53,458 bases of DNA from Candidatus Methylomirabilota bacterium (lineage in GTDB: Bacteria; Methylomirabilota; Methylomirabilia; Rokubacteriales; CSP1-6), in NCBI GenBank assembly GCA_035709005.1, contig DASTFB010000076.1, forward strand, positions 1 through 53,458. Reading direction: 5' to 3'. Shown here piece by piece: positions 35,070-46,771 of the stretch. The position numbers and the translations under genes were made by a program. The notes under the pieces were generated by a model. That model was given only the letters and a program-made list of their open reading frames with translations. It had not been told where the DNA came from and searched no databases. Each line of letters starts with the position of its first letter. Within the stretch, counting starts at the first letter, position 1.

Positions 35070-36359
35070 ATGCCGACCAACGTCATCATGCCGGCCCTGG
35101 AGCTGGCCCAGGAGACCGGCAAGATCCTCAAGTGGCTCAAGGCGCCCGGCGACACGGTGAGCAAGGGCGAGCCTCTCGTCGAGATCGAGACGGACAAGGT
35201 CACCGTCGAGATCGAGGCGCCGGCCTCGGGCGTGCTGCGCGAGGTCAGCGCCCGGGCAGGAGACGTGGTGCCGGTGGGCCGGACGATCGCGCTGATCGCG
35301 GCGGCCGGTGAGGCGGGGTCCGGCCCGGCGGCGCCGGCGCCCGTCATCCCGGCAACCACCGCGGGCGGTGCCATCCCGTCGCCGTCTCCTGAGGTCAAGG
35401 CATCGCCGCTGGCCCGGAAGATCGCTCGAGAGCACGGGGTCGATCTCGCCCGAGTGAAGACCACCAGCGGACGGATCGAGAAGGCGGACGTCCTGGCTTA
35501 CCTCGACAGCCGCAAGACGGCCGGCGTCGCCGACGGCGTGGCCGCGCGCCTCACCGCGGCGTCCCCCAAGGCGCGGCGCCTGGCCGCCGAGCGCGGTCTG
35601 GACATCACGGCCCTGCACGGTTCGGGCCCCGGTGGCGCCGTCCTGGCCGCCGACGTCCCTGTCGCGAAAGCGACCGCCGCCCCGCAGCCGGCGGCGGCCG
35701 GCGCCAGCACCGTCTGGCGCATCATGGCCGAGCGCATGACCGCGAGCTGGACGACCGCCCCCCACTTCTATCTGGTTCGCGAGGTGAACGTGAGCCGCCT
35801 GGTCTCCTGGCGCCAGCGGTTGAGCAAGCCGCCCGGCACCCGGGTCACCTACACGGACCTGCTGGTGAGGCTGGTCGCCGCCGCGCTGTCGCAGCATCCG
35901 CGGGCGAACGCCTCGTGGAAAGACGGCGCCATCGTCCAGAACGCCGAGATCAACATCGGGTTGGCGGTGGCCGTCGAGGACGGGCTCGTGGTCCCGGTCC
36001 TCCATCGCGCCGACACGCTGGGCGTGGCCGAGATCGCCGCCCGTCGCGAGGATCTGGTGACGCGAGCCCAGGCGGGCAAGCTCCGTCCAGCCGACATCCA
36101 GGGCGGGGGGTTCACCATCAGCAACCTCGGCATGTTCGGCGTCGACGCCTTCAGCGCCATCGTCAACTCGCCCCAGGCCGCCATCCTCGCCGTCGGCCGC
36201 ATCGCCGACCGCGTCGTCGCCCTCAACGGCCAGCCGGCCGTCCAGCCCACGATGGTCCTGACGCTGTCCTGCGACCATCGCGCGCTCGACGGCGCGCGGG
36301 GCGCCCAGTTCCTGGAAGCGCTGGCCGATCTGATCGAGGAGCCGGCGCTCCTGGTGTGA
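35070..36359 (+). CDS. acoC: 2-oxoacid dehydrogenase E2 (dihydrolipoamide acyltransferase) with two E3-binding domains
   Basis: The ATG at 35070 gives 429 residues. Domains in order are one lipoyl domain (1-77, lipoyl K43 in VEIETDKVTVEI), a Pro/Ala linker, peripheral-subunit-binding domain 1 (111-146, ASPLARKIAREHGVDLARV), PSBD-like domain 2 (164-196, ASPKARRLAAERGLDITAL), and a second linker. The catalytic core follows from ~213 with H403-x-x-x-D407-G in CDHRALDG. E2 normally has one PSBD; the tandem here is unusual. It forms the core to which E1 and E3 bind. E3 must be supplied from elsewhere. The acoC assignment is provisional. Confidence 0.9.
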   Translation: MPTNVIMPALELAQETGKILKWLKAPGDTVSKGEPLVEIETDKVTVEIEAPASGVLREVSARAGDVVPVGRTIALIAAAGEAGSGPAAPAPVIPATTAGGAIPSPSPEVKASPLARKIAREHGVDLARVKTTSGRIEKADVLAYLDSRKTAGVADGVAARLTAASPKARRLAAERGLDITALHGSGPGGAVLAADVPVAKATAAPQPAAAGASTVWRIMAERMTASWTTAPHFYLVREVNVSRLVSWRQRLSKPPGTRVTYTDLLVRLVAAALSQHPRANASWKDGAIVQNAEINIGLAVAVEDGLVVPVLHRADTLGVAEIAARREDLVTRAQAGKLRPADIQGGGFTISNLGMFGVDAFSAIVNSPQAAILAVGRIADRVVALNGQPAVQPTMVLTLSCDHRALDGARGAQFLEALADLIEEPALLV

Positions 36360-36431
36360 GCGCGGAAGAGGCGTCTCGCGGCGTCGAATCTCAGTCAGCC
36401 GGAGGGAGAGTGACCCTCGGGTCAGACCCCG

Positions 36432-36903
36432 CCCGGTGCGGACGCCGAAGGCGCCTTCACCGGCGGCGCGCTCCACGCTCGCGGCCGGCACCTCGCCCCG
36501 CCAGTCCTCGGGCTTGAAGCTCCCGACGTACTCGCGGGTACGGCGGCCCACCGCGTCGCGATACTCGCGCAGCGCGGCGAGATCGATCTGCCGCGTCAGT
36601 TCCGTCACCTCGGCGCTCGTCACGCCGGCGCCGATGTCGCGGCGGGCGACGCCCAAGCGCTTGAGCCACCCGTCGTCCAGGACCTGCGCGCCCGGCCAGC
36701 ACCCGGTTGGCGACGACGTCCTCGGCGCGGGCGATGTGCCACAGCAACCACGCCAGGGAGTTGAGGTCCTCGCGCGGGCGGAGGCGCATCTGCTCGTCGC
36801 TCAGGCCGCCGAACGTGCGCTCGGCCGCCGATATCTTGTTGCCGCCCACCGCAGCCGAGTGCACGGCCGCGTGCTGCTCCAGAAACAGGTCTCGCGCGTC
36901 CAT
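36432..36903 (-). pseudogene. DinB-superfamily gene with 2-bp frameshift and lost 3' end
   Basis: The ATG at 36903 (SD GGGAGGAC) starts MDARDLFLEQHAAVHSAA, and the frame shows a DinB four-helix pattern (SLAWLLWHIARAEDVVAN) as far as VLAGRA at about 36685. The homologous continuation VLDDGWLKRLGVARRDIG ... YVGSFKPEDWRGEVPAAS lies in another frame. A run that reads GGGCGCGCAGG would restore the frame with two more bases. After GEGAFG (about 36445) the family-like sequence ends without the C-terminal helix with its usual His. The product would be metal-site-deficient. Confidence 0.7.
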
Positions 36904-36922
36904 GTCGTCCTCCCGAGCGGTC

Positions 36923-37714
36923 CTAGAGCACCGAGCGCACCAGGCCCCCATCCACCAGGATGGTAGTCCCGGTGATGTAGCTGGACTTCGCCGAGGCCAG
37001 GAAGGCCACCAGGTGCGCCAGCTCCCGGGGCTCGCCGATGCGGCCCACCGCCGTCTCCCGGGCGCGCTGGGCCAGCGCGTCCTCGAGCGAGATGCCGGAT
37101 TCCTTGGCCCGGGCCGCCGTGTTGGCGAGCATCCGCTCGCTCCGGATGACGCCCGGGCACACGTTGTTCACCAGGACGCCGTCGCGTCCGACTTCATCGG
37201 CCAGGCTCTTGGCGAACGCCACCACGCCCATCCGGGTGACGCCGGAGAGCGCGAGGTTGGGGATGGGCTGGAACACGGTGCTGGCCAGGATGTTGATGAT
37301 GCGACCGGCGCCTTGCCGTTTGAGATGGGGCAGCGCCTCCCGGGACATCCGGGCGAAGAACAGCAACGAACGCTGCACCGCGGTCGCCCACTGCTCTTCC
37401 GTGGCGGTCTGGGCGCGGGCCAGCGGGGGACCGCCGGAGTTGTTGACCAGGATGTCCAGACGCCCGAACCGGGCGACGGCGGCCGCGATCAGGTCGCGAA
37501 TGGTCTCGGGCCGATCCAGATCACCGGCGAAGGCCAGCGTCTCGCGCCCGGTCGCGTCGCGGATTTCCTGCGCGGCCTTGTCCAGGTCCGGCTTCGACCG
37601 GCTGCACATCGCCACCCGGGCGCCCTCCTGGGCCAGCACCTCCGCACAGGCGCGGCCCAGGCCTTTGCTGGCGCCACCGACGATCGCCACCTTGTCCGTC
37701 AGCTCGAGGTCCAT
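36923..37714 (-). CDS. Atypical SDR family oxidoreductase
   Basis: From ATG 37714 the protein is 263 residues and opens with the family phrase LTDKVAIVGGASKGLGRACAEVL (the NAD(P) loop as GGASKGLG). NNSGG (91-95) and the C-terminal SSYITGTTILVDGG are present. The catalytic Tyr-x-x-x-Lys is not: the equivalent region is PIPNLALSGVTRMGVVAFAK, with Ser157 and Arg161 at the expected spacing. Similar variants form an SDR subfamily, so it may be an atypical reductase or non-redox binding protein. A TTGACA-type promoter ends 7 bases before the start codon, supporting 37714 over upstream starts. Confidence 0.88.
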   Translation of the reverse strand: MDLELTDKVAIVGGASKGLGRACAEVLAQEGARVAMCSRSKPDLDKAAQEIRDATGRETLAFAGDLDRPETIRDLIAAAVARFGRLDILVNNSGGPPLARAQTATEEQWATAVQRSLLFFARMSREALPHLKRQGAGRIINILASTVFQPIPNLALSGVTRMGVVAFAKSLADEVGRDGVLVNNVCPGVIRSERMLANTAARAKESGISLEDALAQRARETAVGRIGEPRELAHLVAFLASAKSSYITGTTILVDGGLVRSVL

Positions 37715-37721
37715 GCGCGGT

Positions 37722-37750
37722 GTTATGCCGGGGGGCGTCGGACTTGTCAA
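37722..37750 (-). promoter_or_regulatory. TTGACA promoter with -10 ending 7 bases before the SDR start codon
   Basis: On the minus strand TTGACA (37750-37745), a 17-base spacer and CATAAC (37727-37722) precede the ATG at 37714 by only 7 bases. The transcript would begin at or next to the start codon, so there is no room for an SD. It also excludes an in-frame upstream start at 37780. Confidence 0.6.
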
Positions 37751-37806
37751 CGCATGCGAAAGAGGGTCACGCGATGCCATCGCATCGTGCTATGCTGCGG
37801 CCCACG

Positions 37807-37983
37807 ATGAGGCTTCGACACGCTGTCTGCCCCACCTGTGGGGCCGACGTCACTGTCACGTACTGGCCCTATAGTGTGCCCCTCTACACGGTGCACCTCG
37901 TCCGTGGCTCTCAGCGTGAATGCGGTAGCTCGCTGCGTCCGGTCGAGGGGCATTCCGAGAACGACGCCCGCCGGACCAAGTAG
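37807..37983 (+). CDS. Possible 58-residue Cys-containing protein
   Basis: The only candidate gene in the 332-base gap between the SDR and the next gene. A start at ATG 37807 has TATGCT 10 bases upstream and no SD; in-frame ATGs exist further up (37774, 37792). The product is MRLRHAVCPTCGADVTVTYW and continues to ECGSS, so it has one CPTC knuckle and one further Cys, an incomplete zinc-ribbon set. Coding evidence is weak and I assign no function. The rest of the gap holds only the divergent SDR promoter and an AGGAGG for the next gene. Confidence 0.35.
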   Translation: MRLRHAVCPTCGADVTVTYWPYSVPLYTVHLVRGSQRECGSSLRPVEGHSENDARRTK

Positions 37984-38411
37984 GCTTCATCCTCCTTCGT
38001 GCAGCACTGGGAGGAATTCCCTTCCCCCAGAACCAGGAGGCATCCCATGCAAGTACAGGCGCCATGGCTCAAACCAGCAGTCTGGGGCGCGATCGTCGGC
38101 TCGGTGGGAACAATGATCATCGGGTTTTCATGGATGGGATGGGTCCTCGGCGGCACTGCCGAGCGAATGGCGGCGGAGCGCTCCAACTCGGCTGTGATCG
38201 TCGCCCTCACCCCCGCCTGCGTCGCGCGCTTCATGCAACAGCCCAACGCGGCCCTGAAGCTCGCCGAGTTCCAGAAGATCGACTCGTGGAGGCAGGCGCA
38301 GTTCGTCGAAGAGGGCGGTTGGGCCACGCCGCGCGGAGGCACGACCCCGAACTCCGGAGTGGCGAATGCCTGCGCCGAGGAGCTCGGAAAGGCCAAGATC
38401 CAGCCGGTTCT

Positions 38412-41990
<3,579 letters not shown>

Positions 41991-42000
41991 GTCGGCGCCG

Positions 42001-42768
42001 CTAGAATAGCAGCGAGCGGAACATCCGGAATACCCGGAAGGCGGGCACGTCCACGCCCGGCAAGCGGGCGGGCCGGAAGCGCGCCGTGCCGCGGTCGAAG
42101 CTCACGACCCCGGGCGCCGTGGGATCGTTGGGATCGTACACCAGGAACTCCAGCGTGTCGGCGTCGGCAATCCGGTAGTCATAGGCCAGCACCGAGTGGT
42201 TCAGGCGCAGTCTCGGAAAGTCGGAGATCAGCAGCTGCAGGGGGCGGCCGGCTCTGAGCTCCTGCACGATGCTGACGGCCACCCGGAACTGCGCCGACCG
42301 GCGCGCGGGGTAGACGATGCGCCAGGTGGTCGGATGTACCAGCGTCCACAGGCGCCGGCCCAGCCCGGCCTTGACTGCCGGCTCCTCATGGCGGGACAGC
42401 TCGTACAGCGAGGCGAACCCCGGGATCACGACGCGGGCCGCCGGGCGTAGTGGCTCGCGCCAGACGCGATGAGCGACGACCCGCTGCACCAGGGCGGTAT
42501 AGGCACCCGGCTCCCGGCGGGGTGCGGCGGGCTCGAAGCGCGCGAATTTCAGGAACTGCGTGACGGCGCGGGCCAGCACGAAGCACCAGCTCGCGTAGAG
42601 ATCGGGCTTGCCCCGGTCGTGGATGCGGCTGTCGTTCCGGAAGGCGAAGGTGTCGACCTTGAACCGGAGCGTCGGACGCGGCGCCGTCTCGCCCGCCGGG
42701 CCCGGCAGCGGTTCCGTGGAGAGCGGCCCGACGAGGAGATCGAGCGCCACGGGCGGGGACTCTACCAC
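42001..42768 (-). CDS. Hypothetical protein with possible papain-like (C39-type) fold
   Basis: The 255-residue product begins at GTG 42768 and I know no named family for it. Three spaced residues suggest a cysteine-peptidase-like arrangement: C62 in DLYASWCFVLARA, H191 in RLRLNHSVLAYDYR and D212 in FLVYDPNDP. The combination 'N-H-S-V-L-A-Y' followed by 'L--YDPN-P' is typical of C39-type folds that bring a His and an Asp/Asn next to a Cys. No signal peptide is seen. It lies upstream of and next to the ABC exporter (9-base gap), so it is probably cotranscribed with it; C39-type domains often process exported peptides. All of this is inference. Confidence 0.6.
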   Translation of the reverse strand: MVESPPVALDLLVGPLSTEPLPGPAGETAPRPTLRFKVDTFAFRNDSRIHDRGKPDLYASWCFVLARAVTQFLKFARFEPAAPRREPGAYTALVQRVVAHRVWREPLRPAARVVIPGFASLYELSRHEEPAVKAGLGRRLWTLVHPTTWRIVYPARRSAQFRVAVSIVQELRAGRPLQLLISDFPRLRLNHSVLAYDYRIADADTLEFLVYDPNDPTAPGVVSFDRGTARFRPARLPGVDVPAFRVFRMFRSLLF

Positions 42769-42830
42769 GGTCGGTGGCCAGCAGCCGGCGGGCGGTCTAT
42801 GATGCGCGAAAAGGTGAAAGGAAGGTCCCC

Positions 42831-45149
42831 ATGGCCCTGGTCGGCGCCGAGGTCAAGCGCAAGGAAGATCCCCGGCTGATCACCGGCACCTCCGCGTATG
42901 TCGCGGACATCGGCGTGCCCGGTCTGCATTACGTGGCGTTCGTTCGCAGCCCTTACGCCCATGCCCGCATCCGGAGCATCGACACCTCGGCGGCGGCCCG
43001 GCTGCCGGGGGTGCGGCTGGTGCTCACCGGTCGCGATCTGCGCGGCCACTGCGCCGCCCTGCCGCTCGGCGGTAGCAGCAGCGAGGGCGGGGGCAGCGCC
43101 AATCCCGACAACGTGGGGCGCAAGCACTTTCCCCTCTCGACCGAGGTGGTGCGCCACGTGGGCGAGGCTGTGGCGGCCGTCGTCGCCGTCTCGGAAGCGA
43201 TCGCCGTCGACGCGGCGGCGGCGGTGGAAGTCGACTGGCATCCGCTGCCCGCCGTGGCCAATCCCTTCGACGCGATGGCGCCCGGCGCCCCACAGCTGTT
43301 CGACGACGCCCCCGGCAACGTCGAGCACAGCAAGGAGGTGCGGGCCGGCGATCCCGAAGCCGCCTTCGCGCGCGCCCACCGCGTGATCAAGCAGCGGATG
43401 GTCAGCCAGCGCCTGGCCGGGATCACGCTGGAGCCGCGCGCGGCCCTGGCCGCGCCCGATCCCCTGACCGGCGGCATCGTGGTGTGGGAGACCAACCAGG
43501 CGCCGCACAGCCTCCGCAACGACCTCGCGACCGCCCTGGGACTCAGCCAGAACATGGTGCGGGTGATCGCGCCCGAGGTCGGGGGCGGCTTCGGGGTGAA
43601 GTTCGGGCTCTACCCCGAGACGGCCACCCTGGCCGCCATCGCGCACCGACATCGCATTGCCGTGCGCTGGACGGAGACGCGGCACGAGCACATGAGCGCC
43701 ACGACCCACGGCCGGGCCCAGGTCACCGACCTGGAGGCCGCGGTGGAGCCCGACGGCACCATCACCGCGCTTCGTATGCGGGTGACGGCCGACGTGGGCG
43801 CCTATCCGATCTTCACCTTCATCCCCGAGCTCACGCTGTTCATGGGCATCGGCGTCTACCAGATCAAGCACATCGACCTCAAGGCGACCTGCGTCTTCAC
43901 CAACAGCACCTCGGTGGCCGCCTACCGGGGCGCCGGCCGACCCGAGGCGGCCTACTACCTCGAGCGCTTCGTGGACATCATTGCCGTCGACCTCAACCTG
44001 GCCCCCGAGGCGGTGCGCCGGAAGAACTTCATTCCGCCGTCGGCGTTTCCCTATGCCGCGCCTACCGGCCAGAACTACGACAGCGGCGAGTACGACCGGG
44101 CCCTGACCAAGGCGCTGGAGCTGGCTCGCGTCAAGGTCCTGCGCGACGAGCAGAAGCAGCGCCTGGAGCGCGGCGACGGCACGCTGCTGGGCATCGGCAT
44201 GGCCTGCTACGTGGAGATGTGCGGCTTCGGGCCGTTCGAGAGCGCGGTGGTGCGGGTGGAGCCGGGGGGGGACGTCACCGCCTACACGGGCACGTCGGCC
44301 CACGGGCAGGGTCACGAGACCACGTTCGCCCAGATCATCGCCGACCATCTCGGCGTGGACTTCAACCGGATCGTGGTGCGCCACGGCGACACGCTCAACA
44401 CGCCCATGGGCAACGGCACGGGGGGCAGCCGCAGCCTGGCCGTCGGCGGCTCGGCCATCCTGCGCGCCGCCACCGCCGTGCAGGGCAAGGCCCGCCGCCT
44501 CGCGGCCATCATGCTGGAGGCGGCCCCGGAGGACATCATCCTGGAAACCGGGCGTTACCAGGTGCGCGGCGCGCCGGGCCGGGCGCTCACGCTGGCCGAG
44601 ATCGCCGCCAAGGCCTACGGCGGGGACCTGCCGCCCGACACCGAGTCGGGGCTGGAGGCGACCGACTTCTTCCGGCCGCCCCAGCTCGTCTATCCCTTCG
44701 GCGCCCACGTAGCGGTCGTGGAGGTCGAGCGCGAGACGGGCGACGTGAGCGTGCGTGATTTCATCTCGGTGGACGACTGCGGCGTCCGGGTGAGCCCGGT
44801 GCTGGTGCGCGGTCAGGTGCACGGGGGGCTGGCTCAGGGCATCGCCCAGGCCTTGCTGGAGGAAGTCGTCTACGGCCAGGACGGCCAGCTCCTCACCGGC
44901 ACGCTGATGGACTACGCGGTCCCCCGCGCCGACAATCTGCCCTCGTTCGTCACCGCCGAGACCGTGACGCCCACGCCCCACAACCCCATGGGCGCCAAGG
45001 GCATCGGCGAGGCCGCGACCATCGGCTCGACGCCCGCCGTCGTCAACGCCGTGGTCGACGCGCTGCGGCCGCTGGGCGTGAAGCACCTGGACATGCCGCT
45101 ACGATCGGAACGGGTGTGGGGGGCGATGCAGGCCGGCGGCGCGCGCTGA
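42831..45149 (+). CDS. Xanthine dehydrogenase family molybdopterin-binding subunit (third copy)
   Basis: The ATG at 42831, with GAAAGGAAGG upstream, gives 772 residues. Landmarks are KRKEDPRLITGTSAYVADIG, EVVRHVGEAVAAVVA, IAPEVGGGFGVKFGLYPE, AYRGAGRPEAAYYLE, TSAHGQGHETTFAQ, DDCGVRVSPVLVRGQVHGG and GAKGIGEAA, with catalytic Glu E727. Substrate should be an aromatic heterocycle, aldehyde or similar. As with the other two copies, FAD and 2Fe-2S subunits are not adjacent. An 8-G run near 44265-44272 is in frame and does not break the gene. The downstream dipeptidase is 60 bases away. Confidence 0.9.
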   Translation: MALVGAEVKRKEDPRLITGTSAYVADIGVPGLHYVAFVRSPYAHARIRSIDTSAAARLPGVRLVLTGRDLRGHCAALPLGGSSSEGGGSANPDNVGRKHFPLSTEVVRHVGEAVAAVVAVSEAIAVDAAAAVEVDWHPLPAVANPFDAMAPGAPQLFDDAPGNVEHSKEVRAGDPEAAFARAHRVIKQRMVSQRLAGITLEPRAALAAPDPLTGGIVVWETNQAPHSLRNDLATALGLSQNMVRVIAPEVGGGFGVKFGLYPETATLAAIAHRHRIAVRWTETRHEHMSATTHGRAQVTDLEAAVEPDGTITALRMRVTADVGAYPIFTFIPELTLFMGIGVYQIKHIDLKATCVFTNSTSVAAYRGAGRPEAAYYLERFVDIIAVDLNLAPEAVRRKNFIPPSAFPYAAPTGQNYDSGEYDRALTKALELARVKVLRDEQKQRLERGDGTLLGIGMACYVEMCGFGPFESAVVRVEPGGDVTAYTGTSAHGQGHETTFAQIIADHLGVDFNRIVVRHGDTLNTPMGNGTGGSRSLAVGGSAILRAATAVQGKARRLAAIMLEAAPEDIILETGRYQVRGAPGRALTLAEIAAKAYGGDLPPDTESGLEATDFFRPPQLVYPFGAHVAVVEVERETGDVSVRDFISVDDCGVRVSPVLVRGQVHGGLAQGIAQALLEEVVYGQDGQLLTGTLMDYAVPRADNLPSFVTAETVTPTPHNPMGAKGIGEAATIGSTPAVVNAVVDALRPLGVKHLDMPLRSERVWGAMQAGGAR

Positions 45150-45209
45150 CGCCCGGCTCAGTCGGGCAGGGCGGCCAGGATGTCGTCGACGTGGTACCCT
45201 CGGCTGGCC

Positions 45210-46337
45210 ATGACCGAGCCCGCGCCGTGTTGTTGCCTGGCCAGCGACGCCACCAGACGGGCCTTCCTAATGTCGCTGTTGGGCGCCGTCGCGGCGGCGT
45301 GCGCCGGTCCCACCGCCACCGGGTCGGCGCAGCGCGAGCGCGACCTCATGGCGCAGGCGGCGTCGGTCGTGACCGGCTCTCCGACCGTCGATCTGCACGC
45401 GCACCCCGGCGGCTTCACGCGCGCCCGTACGGGTCAGCTCTCCACGACGGCCCTCGACGACATGCGGCGCGGCGGTGTCGACGCCGCGTTCTTCAGCGTG
45501 GTGACGGACGGGCCCGTCATCCGCCGGGAGCCGGGCGGCATCCGCACGTACCGGGAGCCGCGCCCGGGTGAGCTCTATCGCTCGGCGCTCGGCCAGGCCG
45601 AGCGGGTGCGAGTGCGCGCGCACGAAGGACGGCTCACGCTGCTGCTCGAGCCCGGCGACCTGGCCACGGCGCGTCGCGCCGGGTTGCCCGGCGCGCTGCT
45701 CGCCCTGGAAGGCGGCGACGCGCTGGAGGGCCGGGTGGCCCGCGTGCGCGAGTTCCACGCGCTCGGCGTGCGGTCCATCCAGCTCATGCACTACCGCATC
45801 AACGAGCTGGGCGACATCCAGACGGCGCCGGCGCAGCACGGGGGCCTCACCCCGCGTGGCCACGACGTGCTGGCCGAGATGAACCGGCTCGGCCTCGTGG
45901 TGGACGGCGCCCACGCCGCGCCGCAGACGCTGCGCGACATCCTCGCCGCCTCGCGCGCGCCGATCATCGTTTCCCACACGGGGCCGGCGGCCCTGCGGCC
46001 CTACGCCCGGCATCTCGCCGACGACCTCCTGCAGGCCGTTGCCGCCCGCGACGGCGTCATCGGCATCTGGCCGCTGTCGCGTGGCGGGCTGGGCTCGCTC
46101 GACCAGATGCTGGCGGACATCGAGCACGTGCGCCGCCTCGTGGGTCTCGACCACGTCGGGATCGGCACGGACATGGCCGGCCTGTCGAGGTTCACCGTGA
46201 TCCCGACCTACCGGGACTTCGCGCCGCTGCCGGCCGCGCTGCTGGCCCGCGGGTACGGCGAGAGCGAGCTGACCAGGCTCCTCGGAGGAAACGTCATGCG
46301 CGTGTTCGAGGCGGCGACCGCCGGGAAGATGACATGA
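45210..46337 (+). CDS. Membrane dipeptidase (M19 renal-dipeptidase-like) lipoprotein
   Basis: From ATG 45210 the protein is 375 residues. The N-terminus contains a twin-Arg motif and a lipobox-like Cys (ATRRAFLMSLLGAVAAACAG), so export by Tat and lipidation is likely. M19-type metal-site segments are visible: VDLHAHPGGF (HxH where the family usually has HxD), LALEGGDALEG, VVDGAHAAPQTL, IIVSHTGPAAL and VGIGTDMAGL. It should hydrolyse dipeptides or lactone-like compounds at the cell surface. The HxH replacement of HxD may alter metal binding. TACCCT lies 9 bases upstream of the ATG. Start and stop overlap with the next gene is ATGA. Confidence 0.85.
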   Translation: MTEPAPCCCLASDATRRAFLMSLLGAVAAACAGPTATGSAQRERDLMAQAASVVTGSPTVDLHAHPGGFTRARTGQLSTTALDDMRRGGVDAAFFSVVTDGPVIRREPGGIRTYREPRPGELYRSALGQAERVRVRAHEGRLTLLLEPGDLATARRAGLPGALLALEGGDALEGRVARVREFHALGVRSIQLMHYRINELGDIQTAPAQHGGLTPRGHDVLAEMNRLGLVVDGAHAAPQTLRDILAASRAPIIVSHTGPAALRPYARHLADDLLQAVAARDGVIGIWPLSRGGLGSLDQMLADIEHVRRLVGLDHVGIGTDMAGLSRFTVIPTYRDFAPLPAALLARGYGESELTRLLGGNVMRVFEAATAGKMT

Positions 46338-46771
46338 GCGACGCCAGGACGCGGCAGCTGGCCGTGGGGCTCAGGCACGTGCGCACGGTCACGGTCACGG
46401 ACGACATGACGCCCGCGCACCTGCGAGGCGAGCCGATTCGCGTGCTGTCCACTCCGGACATGATCCGGCTCATCGAGCAGACGGCCATCGAGGCGGTGCA
46501 GCCCTACCTGGCGGCCGGCCAGGCGACCGTGGGCACCCGGGTCGACGTCGCACACCTCGCGGCGACGCCGGTCGGGATGACCGTCACCATCACCATCGAG
46601 CTCACCGAGATCGACCGGCGGCGGCTGGCCTTCCGCGTGCAGGTCCGTGACGAGCTCGACGAGGCGGGCCGCGGCACCCACGAGCGGTTCATCGTCGACG
46701 GCGCCCAGCGGTTGCCGCGGCTTCAAGATAAGGTGAATCGCTGGAAGGCCACGGGAGGCAAGCCGACATGA
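46334..46771 (+). CDS. Fluoroacetyl-CoA thioesterase (FlK)-family hot-dog thioesterase
   Basis: The 145-residue protein is a single hot-dog domain with the FlK triad: T40 in VLSTPDMIRLIEQTA, E48 in the same helix, and H74 in VGTRVDVAHLAATPVG; RGTHERFIVD closes the fold. The family hydrolyses acyl-CoA thioesters, and FlK itself removes fluoroacetyl-CoA. The two lid phenylalanines of FlK are not at the equivalent positions (R31 and P34 here), so fluoro-specificity is not supported. Its ATG overlaps the dipeptidase stop, and the next ATG overlaps its own stop, which places it in an operon. Natural substrate unknown. Confidence 0.87.
   Translation: MSDARTRQLAVGLRHVRTVTVTDDMTPAHLRGEPIRVLSTPDMIRLIEQTAIEAVQPYLAAGQATVGTRVDVAHLAATPVGMTVTITIELTEIDRRRLAFRVQVRDELDEAGRGTHERFIVDGAQRLPRLQDKVNRWKATGGKPT

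Noticed and set aside
44265-44272. Run of eight G as a possible frameshift site in the third molybdenum subunit
   Set aside because: The reading frame continues with family-specific sequence on both sides, so there is no frameshift.
45158-45418. Minus-strand frame ending GYHVDDILAALPD between the third molybdenum subunit and the dipeptidase
   Set aside because: Only the last ~17 residues look protein-like; the rest is antisense to the dipeptidase. It could be the tail of a deleted gene, but evidence is insufficient.
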